From Treponema sp. UBA4232 (GTDB lineage: Bacteria > Spirochaetota > Spirochaetia > Treponematales > Treponemataceae), in the NCBI GenBank assembly GCA_002396325.1, contig DGXM01000141.1, positions 1 to 5,176 of the forward strand: a stretch of 5,176 nt of DNA, in the 5' to 3' direction. Below are positions 1-5,176 of this stretch, in pieces. How positions within the stretch are numbered: the first letter of the stretch is position 1; each line of letters opens with the position of its first letter. Made by a program: the position numbers and the translations under genes. The notes beneath the pieces are model-generated. The model did no database searches and was not told where the DNA came from. It worked only from the letters and a program-made list of their open reading frames with translations.

Positions 1-50
1 GACGCTACGCAACGAACTTTTTGGCCAGCCCCTTTTTTTGTGCCTTTTTC

Positions 51-59
51 ATTATAGCA
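51..59 (-). promoter_or_regulatory. Possible extended -10 promoter reading out of the left edge
   Basis: On the minus strand this site reads TGCTATAAT, a perfect extended -10 element (TGn followed by TATAAT). No convincing -35 box lies 16-18 bp upstream, which is tolerable for extended -10 promoters. It sits 22 bases past the stop codon of the DUF4173 gene, so it would start a transcript near position 44 serving a gene outside the window. The region 1-81 shows no clear terminator for the upstream operon, so read-through is also possible. The match could be chance in AT-rich intergenic DNA. Confidence 0.35.
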
Positions 60-81
60 ATTACCTGCAATGAAAACACAT

Positions 82-1566
82 CTAATTTTGCACCATGCTG
101 TTTTTCTGAAGATTTTCAGCCTCTTCAATCAGCTTCCGAGCCTTGTATCGTGAAAAGTTGAATGTGCGGATTCCGTTTTTTTCAAAATCCCGGGAATAGC
201 TTTGTTCAAGCCTATTGATCAGGTCTTCATCCTCTGCGCCTGCCTGAATCAATTCGAAAGCGGCGTCACAGGAAAGTTCCCTCGACATCAAATACAGGTC
301 ATAATCAGAACAGCCGGCTTGAAGATTCACGCGGGCAACGATTTTATCCATGCGGCAATATGAAAGGCACAGATAAGACAGGCACACCACAACAAAGCTG
401 AAACGGAACAAAGGAAATGCCGGCACAAAAATCCGAAGCACAAGCCCTGTGAGCAATACCGCAAGAACCGCAAGAGTCCAGAGCACGATGATTCTCGCTG
501 CGGTGAGTCTGTAGGCCTTGATGTAAAGCCCCATACGGAGTGCGGCGGATGCAATCATAATGTAGGTGCAGCAGGAAAAAACAAAAAGCAGAATCTTCAC
601 AGCCATATTGTCCTTGAAGTGGCGCAAAGTGAAAAGCACAATCACAAGATTCATTACGGACACTGTCAAAAGCTGGAAAAATCCCTGCCGCGCATAATAA
701 GAATATCCGTAGCCATCAGGGAGTGTGCCGTTTCCAAGAAAGAGATATTTAATCTGAATTAGCGAAAACGCAAGATAAACAAAAGTCATCATAAAAAGCA
801 CGGTGACTGCAACGACGGGACTGAACTGCCTTGGACCGGAGACTTCCTCTGTGATTGATTTTTTTCCTGCATATCTTACTCCGCAATAAGAAATCACAAA
901 CATAACGATGAAAAACACAATCACGCCGAATACCGTTTCGACTGAAATTCTTTCCATTATGTCGTCCATCATCCTGCCGAAAACAAGGTCGGCCGAATGG
1001 AAAAGAAACATTGCAAAAGCCACAAGTGGAATTGCTATCAGAATCCCGATAAAGACATACAGAATGTTTTTCGCAGACGGGGAGGATTTTTTGCTGTATA
1101 CTTTCGCGTCTTTTGCAAAATCACCAAGACATTCGATGGAACCCAGCAATGTGAGAAGAAGGGAAAGAAAATATTTTCCCGCAGACCATTTCGTGTCATT
1201 GTACAAAAGATGAAGGACAGCAACTCCGTACACAAGGACAATCCCGGCGAAATTGAAAAAAAGTATGAAACGGTTGGCGGTGAACGCAGAAGAAATCGAG
1301 AGCAAAATCATCACTGCAAAACAAAACCAGCATCCTCTTTTTACTTTCACCGAAAAATTCTTCATCAAAAATAACGTGAAGCCTATGGTCAAAGCCCCGA
1401 ACAAAGTCAAAGTGACAGACGAAAAATTGTTGTACAAAAAGATTGTGGAAAAAAGCGCGTATACCAAAGACGGAACAAACATTCTCTCGAAAAAACGAGC
1501 TCTTGATTCATCATCGACTGTCTTCGCAGTGCCTGTTCCCGGCACGGCAGTTTCAATTGTTTCCAT
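82..1566 (-). CDS. DUF4153/DUF4173 family polytopic membrane protein
   Basis: Third gene of the minus-strand operon; 494 residues, function unknown. After a hydrophilic N-terminus (about 1-29) it has roughly 11-12 hydrophobic segments, near 31-50, 52-68, 79-95, 100-122, 131-148, 168-190, 210-230, 250-272, 296-314, 323-343, 357-378 and 386-403, then a cytosolic-looking C-terminal tail of about 90 residues. Family hallmarks seen: FHSADLVF (189-196), IQIKYLF (270-276), YYARQGFFQLL (290-300), RMGLYIKAYRLT (344-355) and W363. In the tail, the region 408-440 (ARVNLQ, then YDLYLMSRELSCDAA) and NFSRYKARKL (470-479) match the end of DUF4153/4173 proteins. The start is ATG at 1566-1564, supported by AGGAGA at 1573-1578, 6 nt upstream. 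The gap to the HTH gene is 26 nt, so it is probably co-transcribed and possibly controlled by that regulator. No enzymatic motif is visible. Family assignment is fairly sure; the role is not known. Confidence 0.88.
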   Translation of the reverse strand: METIETAVPGTGTAKTVDDESRARFFERMFVPSLVYALFSTIFLYNNFSSVTLTLFGALTIGFTLFLMKNFSVKVKRGCWFCFAVMILLSISSAFTANRFILFFNFAGIVLVYGVAVLHLLYNDTKWSAGKYFLSLLLTLLGSIECLGDFAKDAKVYSKKSSPSAKNILYVFIGILIAIPLVAFAMFLFHSADLVFGRMMDDIMERISVETVFGVIVFFIVMFVISYCGVRYAGKKSITEEVSGPRQFSPVVAVTVLFMMTFVYLAFSLIQIKYLFLGNGTLPDGYGYSYYARQGFFQLLTVSVMNLVIVLFTLRHFKDNMAVKILLFVFSCCTYIMIASAALRMGLYIKAYRLTAARIIVLWTLAVLAVLLTGLVLRIFVPAFPLFRFSFVVVCLSYLCLSYCRMDKIVARVNLQAGCSDYDLYLMSRELSCDAAFELIQAGAEDEDLINRLEQSYSRDFEKNGIRTFNFSRYKARKLIEEAENLQKNSMVQN

Positions 1567-1572
1567 TTTATT

Positions 1573-1578
1573 TCTCCT
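1573..1578 (-). promoter_or_regulatory. Ribosome binding site of the DUF4173 gene
   Basis: AGGAGA on the minus strand, 6 nt before the ATG at 1566. It fixes the start and shows that the third gene of the operon is translated independently rather than by coupling through an overlapping stop. Confidence 0.8.
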
Positions 1579-1592
1579 GTTTCATTGATTTT

Positions 1593-1829
1593 TCAGCGGA
1601 TTCCGTTGCCGCCGGGTTGACAATCATCACTTTTGTATTCGAGGATGTCGCCCACCTGACAGTCCAGAGCCCCGCAGATTTTGTTCAGCGTTTCGAAGCG
1701 GACTGCCTTCGCCTTTCCGTTTTTCAATATGGAAAGATTTGCAATGGTGATTCCAATTTTATCCGCAAGTTCACCGACTTTCATTTTTCTTTTTGCAAGC
1801 ATTACGTCAAGATTTACGATTACGGCCAT
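1593..1829 (-). CDS. Small Cro/CI-type HTH transcriptional regulator (YozG-like)
   Basis: A 78-residue protein that is almost entirely one helix-turn-helix domain of the XRE superfamily (HTH_26/YozG type). The opening MAVIVNLDVMLAKRKM is typical of this family. The HTH runs from about residue 18 to 38: helix VGELADKI, turn GIT, recognition helix IANLSILKNG, then the basic KAKAVR. It is followed by FETLNKICGALDCQVGDILEY (45-65), the conserved closing helices of the fold. The last 13 residues are a polar, Gly-rich tail with no recognised role. There is no ligand-binding or dimerisation domain, so it probably works as a simple DNA-binding repressor or activator; members are commonly paired with DUF2975 or other small membrane proteins. 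It lies between the two membrane-protein genes with gaps of 13 and 26 nt. Autoregulation of the operon promoter is a reasonable inference but is not shown. Confidence 0.92.
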   Translation of the reverse strand: MAVIVNLDVMLAKRKMKVGELADKIGITIANLSILKNGKAKAVRFETLNKICGALDCQVGDILEYKSDDCQPGGNGIR

Positions 1830-1832
1830 ACG

Positions 1833-1840
1833 TCACCTCC
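1833..1840 (-). promoter_or_regulatory. Very strong Shine-Dalgarno of the HTH gene
   Basis: The minus strand reads GGAGGTGA, an eight-base match to the anti-Shine-Dalgarno of 16S rRNA; the GGAGG core is 6 nt from the ATG at 1829. It sits in the 13-nt gap after the DUF2975 stop, and is the best ribosome binding site in the window. It suggests the regulator is translated efficiently relative to its neighbours. Confidence 0.85.
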
Positions 1841-1842
1841 GT

Positions 1843-2325
1843 CTAGATGGTAAGATCATTTTCGTGCTTGAATTCCCATGCGTGGTAGATGAGGCGCGAA
1901 AGGATTTCACAGATTAGAGAAAAAATGATGCTCAGCACAATTAATGCGGAAAGAAAAAGCGAGCGCATAAAAGTGATTTTCGACATGATGCTCAGGAGGA
2001 TAAGCATTGCGGCAAAGCATACGGAAAAACCGGTTGCGATTACGGCCATTGCGTGCATGGATTTTGTGTTTTCCACGCAGAACGAATTGTCCTCGCCGAT
2101 TCTTGTGGCAACCCGCCAGAAAGCGATAAGTTCGGCATAGCACAGAAGGATTACTACTATCCACAGAGGATAAGTATCTTTTATGAAGGCAGCTGTCCGC
2201 GATACTTCGGCATCCCTGGCACTCCACAATCCTGTTCCCGCAAAAAAAACGGCTCCCGTGATTCCCATAATTATGACTATGACTTTCAGCCATATTGAAA
2301 AAATCTTCTGTTTTTTGTCGTTCAT
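1843..2325 (-). CDS. DUF2975 family small membrane protein (YoaS-like)
   Basis: First gene of the minus-strand operon; 160 residues, usual length for DUF2975. Four hydrophobic segments are visible, at about 11-34, 52-72, 93-114 and 119-146, with short charged ends, so it should be a four-helix inner-membrane protein. Between segments 2 and 3 the stretch RIGEDNSFCVENTKSMHAMA (75-94) matches the family signature, a loop with a conserved I-G-x-x-x-S-F-x-x-E-N pattern. No signal peptide, metal site or catalytic motif is seen. The start is ATG at 2325, preceded by GGAGG at 2335-2339 with a 9-nt spacer. The following HTH gene begins 13 nt after its stop, the classic DUF2975-HTH pairing (compare B. 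subtilis yoaS-yozG, from memory). Its function is unknown; a role in sensing or in controlling the partner regulator is only a guess. Confidence 0.88.
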   Translation of the reverse strand: MNDKKQKIFSIWLKVIVIIMGITGAVFFAGTGLWSARDAEVSRTAAFIKDTYPLWIVVILLCYAELIAFWRVATRIGEDNSFCVENTKSMHAMAVIATGFSVCFAAMLILLSIMSKITFMRSLFLSALIVLSIIFSLICEILSRLIYHAWEFKHENDLTI

Positions 2326-2334
2326 TTTAAGATT

Positions 2335-2339
2335 CCTCC
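2335..2339 (-). promoter_or_regulatory. Ribosome binding site of the DUF2975 gene
   Basis: GGAGG on the minus strand, 9 nt upstream of the ATG at 2325. It supports that start and lies about 17 nt downstream of the predicted transcription start, giving a short leader of about 30 nt with no room for a riboswitch. Confidence 0.8.
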
Positions 2340-2362
2340 GGATTTTTCTGACTTATGCCCCG

Positions 2363-2391
2363 ATTATAACCACGAACATAAAGATTGTCAA
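2363..2391 (-). promoter_or_regulatory. Perfect-consensus sigma-70 type promoter of the DUF2975/HTH/DUF4173 operon
   Basis: Reading the minus strand, TTGACA (2391-2386) and TATAAT (2368-2363) are separated by exactly 17 bp, so both hexamers and the spacing are ideal for the housekeeping sigma factor. Initiation is expected near 2356, about 30 nt before the DUF2975 start codon. Upstream of the -35, 2392-2425 is a run of A and T tracts that could act as an UP element. A promoter this close to consensus is usually either very strong or held off by a repressor; the HTH protein of the operon is the obvious candidate. Confidence 0.85.
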
Positions 2392-2404
2392 TAATTTTTT
2401 ATTG
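2389..2404. repeat. Inverted repeat overlapping the operon -35 box (possible operator)
   Basis: CAATAA (2389-2394) and TTATTG (2399-2404) form a perfect 6-bp inverted repeat around a TTTT centre. The left half overlaps the -35 hexamer at 2386-2391, a position where a bound protein would block RNA polymerase. A second small symmetry, ATTG-T-CAAT at 2384-2392, also covers the -35. A dimer of the HTH protein could bind here. The DNA is very AT-rich, so chance symmetry is likely enough to keep confidence low. Confidence 0.3.
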
Positions 2405-2501
2405 TTTTTCGATAAATTTTTACTGTTTATCCTGACACCGCAGAAGAATATAGGTCTGGAACCGTTTTTTCCACATTTTTTTTCAGTTATCCGTTTGCAA
2501 C

Positions 2502-2530
2502 TTGAATTTTACTTGTAAAGAGTGTATGCT
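2502..2530 (+). promoter_or_regulatory. Probable promoter of the aldolase gene
   Basis: TTGAAT (2502-2507) and TATGCT (2525-2530) lie 17 bp apart, with 4 of 6 matches to each consensus box. Transcription would begin near 2537, leaving a leader of about 34 nt before the ATG at 2571. An alternative -10, TGCTATAGG at 2527-2535, resembles an extended -10 but has no -35 at a good distance. The DNA just upstream (2465-2500) carries T-rich tracts. Confidence 0.5.
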
Positions 2531-2539
2531 ATAGGTGTT

Positions 2540-2556
2540 ATCTATCTTATATAGAT
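2540..2556 (+). repeat. Small inverted repeat in the aldolase leader
   Basis: ATCTAT (2540-2545) and ATAGAT (2551-2556) are a perfect 6-bp inverted repeat with a 5-nt centre, ending one base before the Shine-Dalgarno. It could be an operator just downstream of the transcription start or a weak AU-rich hairpin beside the ribosome binding site. It holds only one G or C per arm, so as an RNA hairpin it would be unstable. Confidence 0.25.
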
Positions 2557-2557
2557 T

Positions 2558-2563
2558 TAGGAG
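2558..2563 (+). promoter_or_regulatory. Ribosome binding site that decides the aldolase start
   Basis: TAGGAG lies 7 nt before the ATG at 2571. The longer in-frame reading from GTG at 2535 would place this site inside the coding region and would add 12 residues that do not belong to the family, so 2571 is the start. Confidence 0.85.
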
Positions 2564-2570
2564 TATCAAT

Positions 2571-3569
2571 ATGGTTAGTTACAAAGATCTCGGTCTTGTC
2601 AACTCAAGACACATGTTCGAAGCTGCCATGAAAGGCGGATATGCAATTCCTGCATACAACTTCAACAACATGGAGCAGATGCAGGCCATCATTCAGGCTT
2701 GTGTCGAAACAAAGTCACCTGTCATCCTTCAGGTTTCAAAGGGTGCCCGCAACTATGCCGACAAGTACATCCTGCGCAACATGGCACGCGGTGCTGTTGA
2801 GTATGCAAAGGAACTCGGATGCGAGATTCCGATTGTACTGCACTTGGATCACGGTCCAAACTTTGAAGTTGCAAAGGACTGCATCGACAACGGTTTCTCT
2901 TCCGTTATGATCGACGGCTCAGCTCTCCCCTATGATGAGAATGTCGCAGTGACAAAGCAGGTTGTTGACTACGCCCACAAGTACGATGTTACAGTTGAAG
3001 CCGAGCTCGGTGTTCTGGGCGGTGTTGAAGATGATGTTTCCGCAGAGGAAAGCAAGTACACAAAGCCTGAGGAAGTTATCGACTTCACATCAAAGACAGG
3101 TTGTGACTCTCTCGCAATTTCCATCGGTACTTCACACGGCCGCTGCAAGTTCACACCCGAGCAGTGCACAAGACGCGAGGACGGCACACTTGTTCCACCG
3201 CCACTTGCATTCGATGTTCTTGAAGCAATCGAAAAGAAACTCCCCGGATTCCCGATCGTTCTCCACGGATCTTCATCAGTTCCCCAGAAGTATGTAAAGG
3301 AAATCGAGAAGTATGGTGGAAAGGTTCCGAACTCTGTCGGTATTCCTGAAGAACAGCTCCGCAAGGCAGCAAAGAGTGCAGTCTGCAAAATCAACGTTGA
3401 CTCAGACGGACGCCTCGCAATGACAGCAGCAATCCGCCGCATCTTCACAGAGCAGCCGGACGTTTTCGATCCCCGCCTGTACCTGGGTCCCGCCCGCGAA
3501 GAGCTCAAGAAGATGTATGCAGACAAGAATGTGCATGTGTTCGGTTCTGCAGGACACGCATTCGACTAG
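2571..3569 (+). CDS. fba: Class II (zinc-dependent) fructose-1,6-bisphosphate aldolase
   Basis: A 332-residue cytosolic enzyme that reversibly cleaves fructose 1,6-bisphosphate to dihydroxyacetone phosphate and glyceraldehyde 3-phosphate in glycolysis and gluconeogenesis. It is of the type shared by many bacteria and Giardia (TIGR01859-like), not the E. coli FbaA type. Visible family features: YNFNNMEQ (29-36), HLDHG (91-95) with catalytic Asp93 and zinc ligand His94, the acidic loop VEAELGVLGGVEDD (142-155), ISIGTSHG (183-190) with zinc ligand His189, VLHGSSSVP (230-238) with zinc ligand His232, KINVDSDGRLAMT (273-285) for phosphate/substrate binding, and the C-terminal FGSAGHA. All catalytic positions are intact. 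The segment 193-228 is about 10 residues longer than in the Giardia enzyme. Lysine is mostly AAG, unlike the operon to the left, which fits high expression. It is a single-gene unit with its own promoter and terminator. Tagatose-bisphosphate aldolase is related but less likely. Confidence 0.95.
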   Translation: MVSYKDLGLVNSRHMFEAAMKGGYAIPAYNFNNMEQMQAIIQACVETKSPVILQVSKGARNYADKYILRNMARGAVEYAKELGCEIPIVLHLDHGPNFEVAKDCIDNGFSSVMIDGSALPYDENVAVTKQVVDYAHKYDVTVEAELGVLGGVEDDVSAEESKYTKPEEVIDFTSKTGCDSLAISIGTSHGRCKFTPEQCTRREDGTLVPPPLAFDVLEAIEKKLPGFPIVLHGSSSVPQKYVKEIEKYGGKVPNSVGIPEEQLRKAAKSAVCKINVDSDGRLAMTAAIRRIFTEQPDVFDPRLYLGPAREELKKMYADKNVHVFGSAGHAFD

Positions 3570-3574
3570 TCCAT

Positions 3575-3596
3575 AAAAAAGTGCATTACGGCACTT
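3575..3596 (-). terminator. Intrinsic terminator of hslU
   Basis: On the minus strand, AAGTGC (3596-3591), loop CGTAAT, GCACTT (3584-3579) form a 6-bp hairpin running into a T tract (complement of the A run 3575-3580). On the plus strand the same hairpin is followed by GAAAT, with no T run, so it works only for leftward transcripts. It ends the hslU message about 90 nt past the stop codon. Confidence 0.75.
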
Positions 3597-3602
3597 GAAA
3601 TG

Positions 3603-3643
3603 AAAATCCCCTGCTCCGGTTATCCGAAACAGGGGATTTTTTT
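3603..3643 (+). terminator. Strong intrinsic terminator of the aldolase gene
   Basis: AAAATCCCCTG (3603-3613) pairs perfectly over 11 bp with CAGGGGATTTT (3630-3640) across a 16-nt loop, and is followed by seven T (3637-3643). The loop holds a small inner CGG-TTAT-CCG stem (3617-3626). In the opposite direction it is followed by only TTTTC, so it may act weakly on hslU transcripts too. Confidence 0.92.
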
Positions 3644-3666
3644 ATGAAGCCTGCATTGATTTTTTC

Positions 3667-5176
3667 CTACAAAATGTAGCGTTCCAGATTCTGATTTTCC
3701 ATAACGCCCTTGAGTCTCTCGTCAACATAGGCACTGTCGATGATAATGGTTTCTCCTGCATGCTGGTCTGCGGAAAAACTCAAATCCTCAAGCACTGTTT
3801 CCATAATCGTGTGAAGACGGCGGGCTCCGATGTTTTCAGCGTGGGAATTCACATCTGCCGCAATGAATGCCATTCTGTCGATAGCGTCATCACTGAACTT
3901 CAAAGTGACTCCCTCGGTTGCCATAAGTGCCTCGTACTGCTTCACAAGCGCATTTTTCGGCTCGGTAAGAATACGGCGGAAATCCTCTTTTGAAAGTGCT
4001 TCCAACTCTACACGCAAAGGAAAACGTCCCTGGAGTTCAGGAATCAAATCACTGGGAGCCGACACACTGAAAGCGCCTGCACCGATGAAAAGAATGTGGG
4101 TTGTATTCACGACTCCCCACTTTGTGTTCACATTGCTGCCTTCAACGATGGGAAGAATATCTCTCTGAACACCTTCGCGGCTCACTGCCTGACGGTCGCC
4201 TTCCCCACCCTTTGTGGCGATTTTGTCAATTTCATCTATGAAAATGATTCCGCTCTGCTCGACACGGTTCCTGGCCTCATCCGCAACCTTGTCACTGTCA
4301 GTAAGATTGTCAAGGGTTTCTTCCATAAGAATCTGGCGGGCCTCACGGATTGTCACGCTTTTTTTATGACTGTGTCCTCCGTTGAACATCTCCTGCAGAG
4401 AACTGATTCCATCTTCAAAATCCGAAGGATTCGAACCGCTGAACATTTCCATTCCGATTCTGGGCTGACGATGAACCACAATCTCCACAACACGGTCCTC
4501 GAGTTTTCCCTCTCTAAGCATTGTGCGGAATTTCTCGCGTGTCTCATTCATGTTTCCATCTTTTTCTTTAGGCTGCTCAGGTTCAACTTCTTTTGCAGCT
4601 TCCGTATTTTCAGGATTTCCCTTCGGCATATCGATACGAATCACACTGCCCTGAACAGGAGATGAGTCGCCGAAGATATTTCCGACAATCTGCATATTGG
4701 CCTTCGGCTTGTCCTTCTTTTTCTTTCTGCTGAAGCTTCCAGGCAAAAGGAGATCCAAAAGCTCGTCTTCCACAATGGGCTCTGCCTTTGCGCGGAGTGT
4801 TTCCTGCATCTCGGCCTTTACCATGTTGTAGCCCACGGCCATAAGGTCACGAACCATGCTTTCAACATCACGGCCCACGTATCCGACTTCCGTGTATTTT
4901 GTGGCTTCAACTTTCAGAAACGGTGCTCCGCAAAGTTTTGCAAGGCGACGTGCAATTTCCGTTTTACCAACACCGGTGGGACCAATCATCAGGATGTTCT
5001 TCGGGGCAACCTCATCGCGGATCTCCTCCGGCAGCTTGATGCGCCTCTGTCTGTTACGGAGCGCAACGGCCACAAATCTCTTGGCTTTATTCTGACCGAT
5101 GATGTAATTGTCAAGGCGGCCCACAATCTCTTTCGGAGTAAGTCCTTCCGGACCTGAAACCTGCTTCACTGTCTGC
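3667..5176 (-). CDS. hslU: HslU, ATPase subunit of the HslUV (ClpYQ) protease; 5' end at or beyond the window edge
   Basis: AAA+ unfoldase that feeds proteins to the HslV peptidase in the cytosol. Numbering from the GTG at 5169 gives 500 residues. N domain: TPKEIV (11-16), YIIGQ (22-26), Walker A GPTGVGKT (63-70), pore loop GYVG (96-99). I domain: about 116-300. Walker B IIFIDEIDKI (308-317). ELQGRFPLRVEL (378-389) with the probable arginine finger R382. Sensor-2 motif GARRLHT (448-454). The C-terminus RYIL is the tail that docks into HslV. Against E. coli HslU (443 residues) it carries about 51 extra residues, all in the I domain around 145-208, a Lys-rich then Glu/Pro-rich stretch. The true start is uncertain: the frame stays open to the edge (Gln-Thr before the GTG), and no Shine-Dalgarno is seen in front of the GTG, so the real start is probably a few codons outside. 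hslV is expected just upstream, beyond the right edge. Confidence 0.95.
   Translation of the reverse strand, partial: QTVKQVSGPEGLTPKEIVGRLDNYIIGQNKAKRFVAVALRNRQRRIKLPEEIRDEVAPKNILMIGPTGVGKTEIARRLAKLCGAPFLKVEATKYTEVGYVGRDVESMVRDLMAVGYNMVKAEMQETLRAKAEPIVEDELLDLLLPGSFSRKKKKDKPKANMQIVGNIFGDSSPVQGSVIRIDMPKGNPENTEAAKEVEPEQPKEKDGNMNETREKFRTMLREGKLEDRVVEIVVHRQPRIGMEMFSGSNPSDFEDGISSLQEMFNGGHSHKKSVTIREARQILMEETLDNLTDSDKVADEARNRVEQSGIIFIDEIDKIATKGGEGDRQAVSREGVQRDILPIVEGSNVNTKWGVVNTTHILFIGAGAFSVSAPSDLIPELQGRFPLRVELEALSKEDFRRILTEPKNALVKQYEALMATEGVTLKFSDDAIDRMAFIAADVNSHAENIGARRLHTIMETVLEDLSFSADQHAGETIIIDSAYVDERLKGVMENQNLERYIL

Noticed and set aside
997..1374. Plus-strand open frames opposite the DUF4173 gene
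   Set aside because: They are Lys/Arg/His-rich, overlap the transmembrane-coding sequence on the other strand, and have no family resemblance.
2535..2570. A longer aldolase starting at the in-frame GTG at 2535
   Set aside because: It would bury the good TAGGAG ribosome binding site inside the gene, begins at or before the predicted transcription start, and adds 12 residues foreign to the family.
2326..2570. A riboswitch, small RNA or hidden gene in the 245-bp divergent intergenic region
   Set aside because: Both leaders are only about 30-35 nt long, no GC-containing structured element is visible between the promoters, and no small frame has a ribosome binding site.
2969..3526. A 185-codon open frame on the minus strand opposite the aldolase gene
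   Set aside because: It is antisense to a highly conserved, codon-biased gene. Its Ser/Arg/Pro-rich composition is typical of a reverse-frame shadow.
4096..4665. A 189-codon open frame on the plus strand opposite hslU
   Set aside because: It is antisense to the conserved AAA+ core of HslU, resembles no family, and has no plausible ribosome binding site or promoter that I can see.
5167..5169. GTG at 5169 as the confident start of hslU
   Set aside because: There is no Shine-Dalgarno in the seven visible bases upstream and the frame remains open to the edge, so the gene is treated as incomplete at its 5' end.
1..5176. CRISPR array, transposon ends, attachment site, tRNA or rRNA
   Set aside because: I saw no regularly spaced repeats, transposase-like protein, cloverleaf or rRNA sequence, and all long coding regions are intact core or conserved-family genes.

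Overview
The window looks like an ordinary stretch of bacterial chromosome. It is most likely from a Treponema-like spirochaete. I infer this from the protein character (a Giardia/TIGR01859-type class II aldolase of 332 residues and a long HslU) and from the gene layout, not from a marker gene. No rRNA, tRNA, CRISPR array, insertion sequence or phage gene is visible.

Layout. Positions 1-81 are a short intergenic piece with a minus-strand extended -10 motif that may drive a gene beyond the left edge. Positions 82-2325 hold a compact three-gene minus-strand operon. In transcription order it encodes a small DUF2975 membrane protein, a small Cro/CI-type (HTH_26, YozG-like) DNA-binding protein, and a large polytopic DUF4153/DUF4173 membrane protein. 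The gaps are only 13 and 26 nt, and each gene has a good Shine-Dalgarno. The operon starts from a promoter with perfect consensus -35 and -10 boxes and a 17-bp spacer; an inverted repeat overlaps the -35. The intergenic region 2326-2570 is a divergent promoter region. It also carries the promoter and leader of the plus-strand gene for class II fructose-1,6-bisphosphate aldolase (2571-3569). Positions 3570-3666 are a convergent terminator region with two separate hairpins, one for each direction. Positions 3667-5176 hold minus-strand hslU, the ATPase of the HslUV protease; its 5' end lies at or just beyond the right edge.

How the genes relate. The aldolase is central glycolysis and HslU is protein quality control; they are neighbours but not an operon. 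The DUF2975/HTH/DUF4173 operon is the only poorly understood part. Its architecture (two membrane proteins around a tiny regulator) suggests a self-regulated membrane module of unknown function. B. subtilis yoaS-yozG is, from memory, a comparable DUF2975-HTH pair. I found no strong evidence for a wholly new system. The items most worth a second look are the operon and its promoter/operator, the roughly 50-residue insertion in the HslU I domain, and the overlapping convergent 3' ends.
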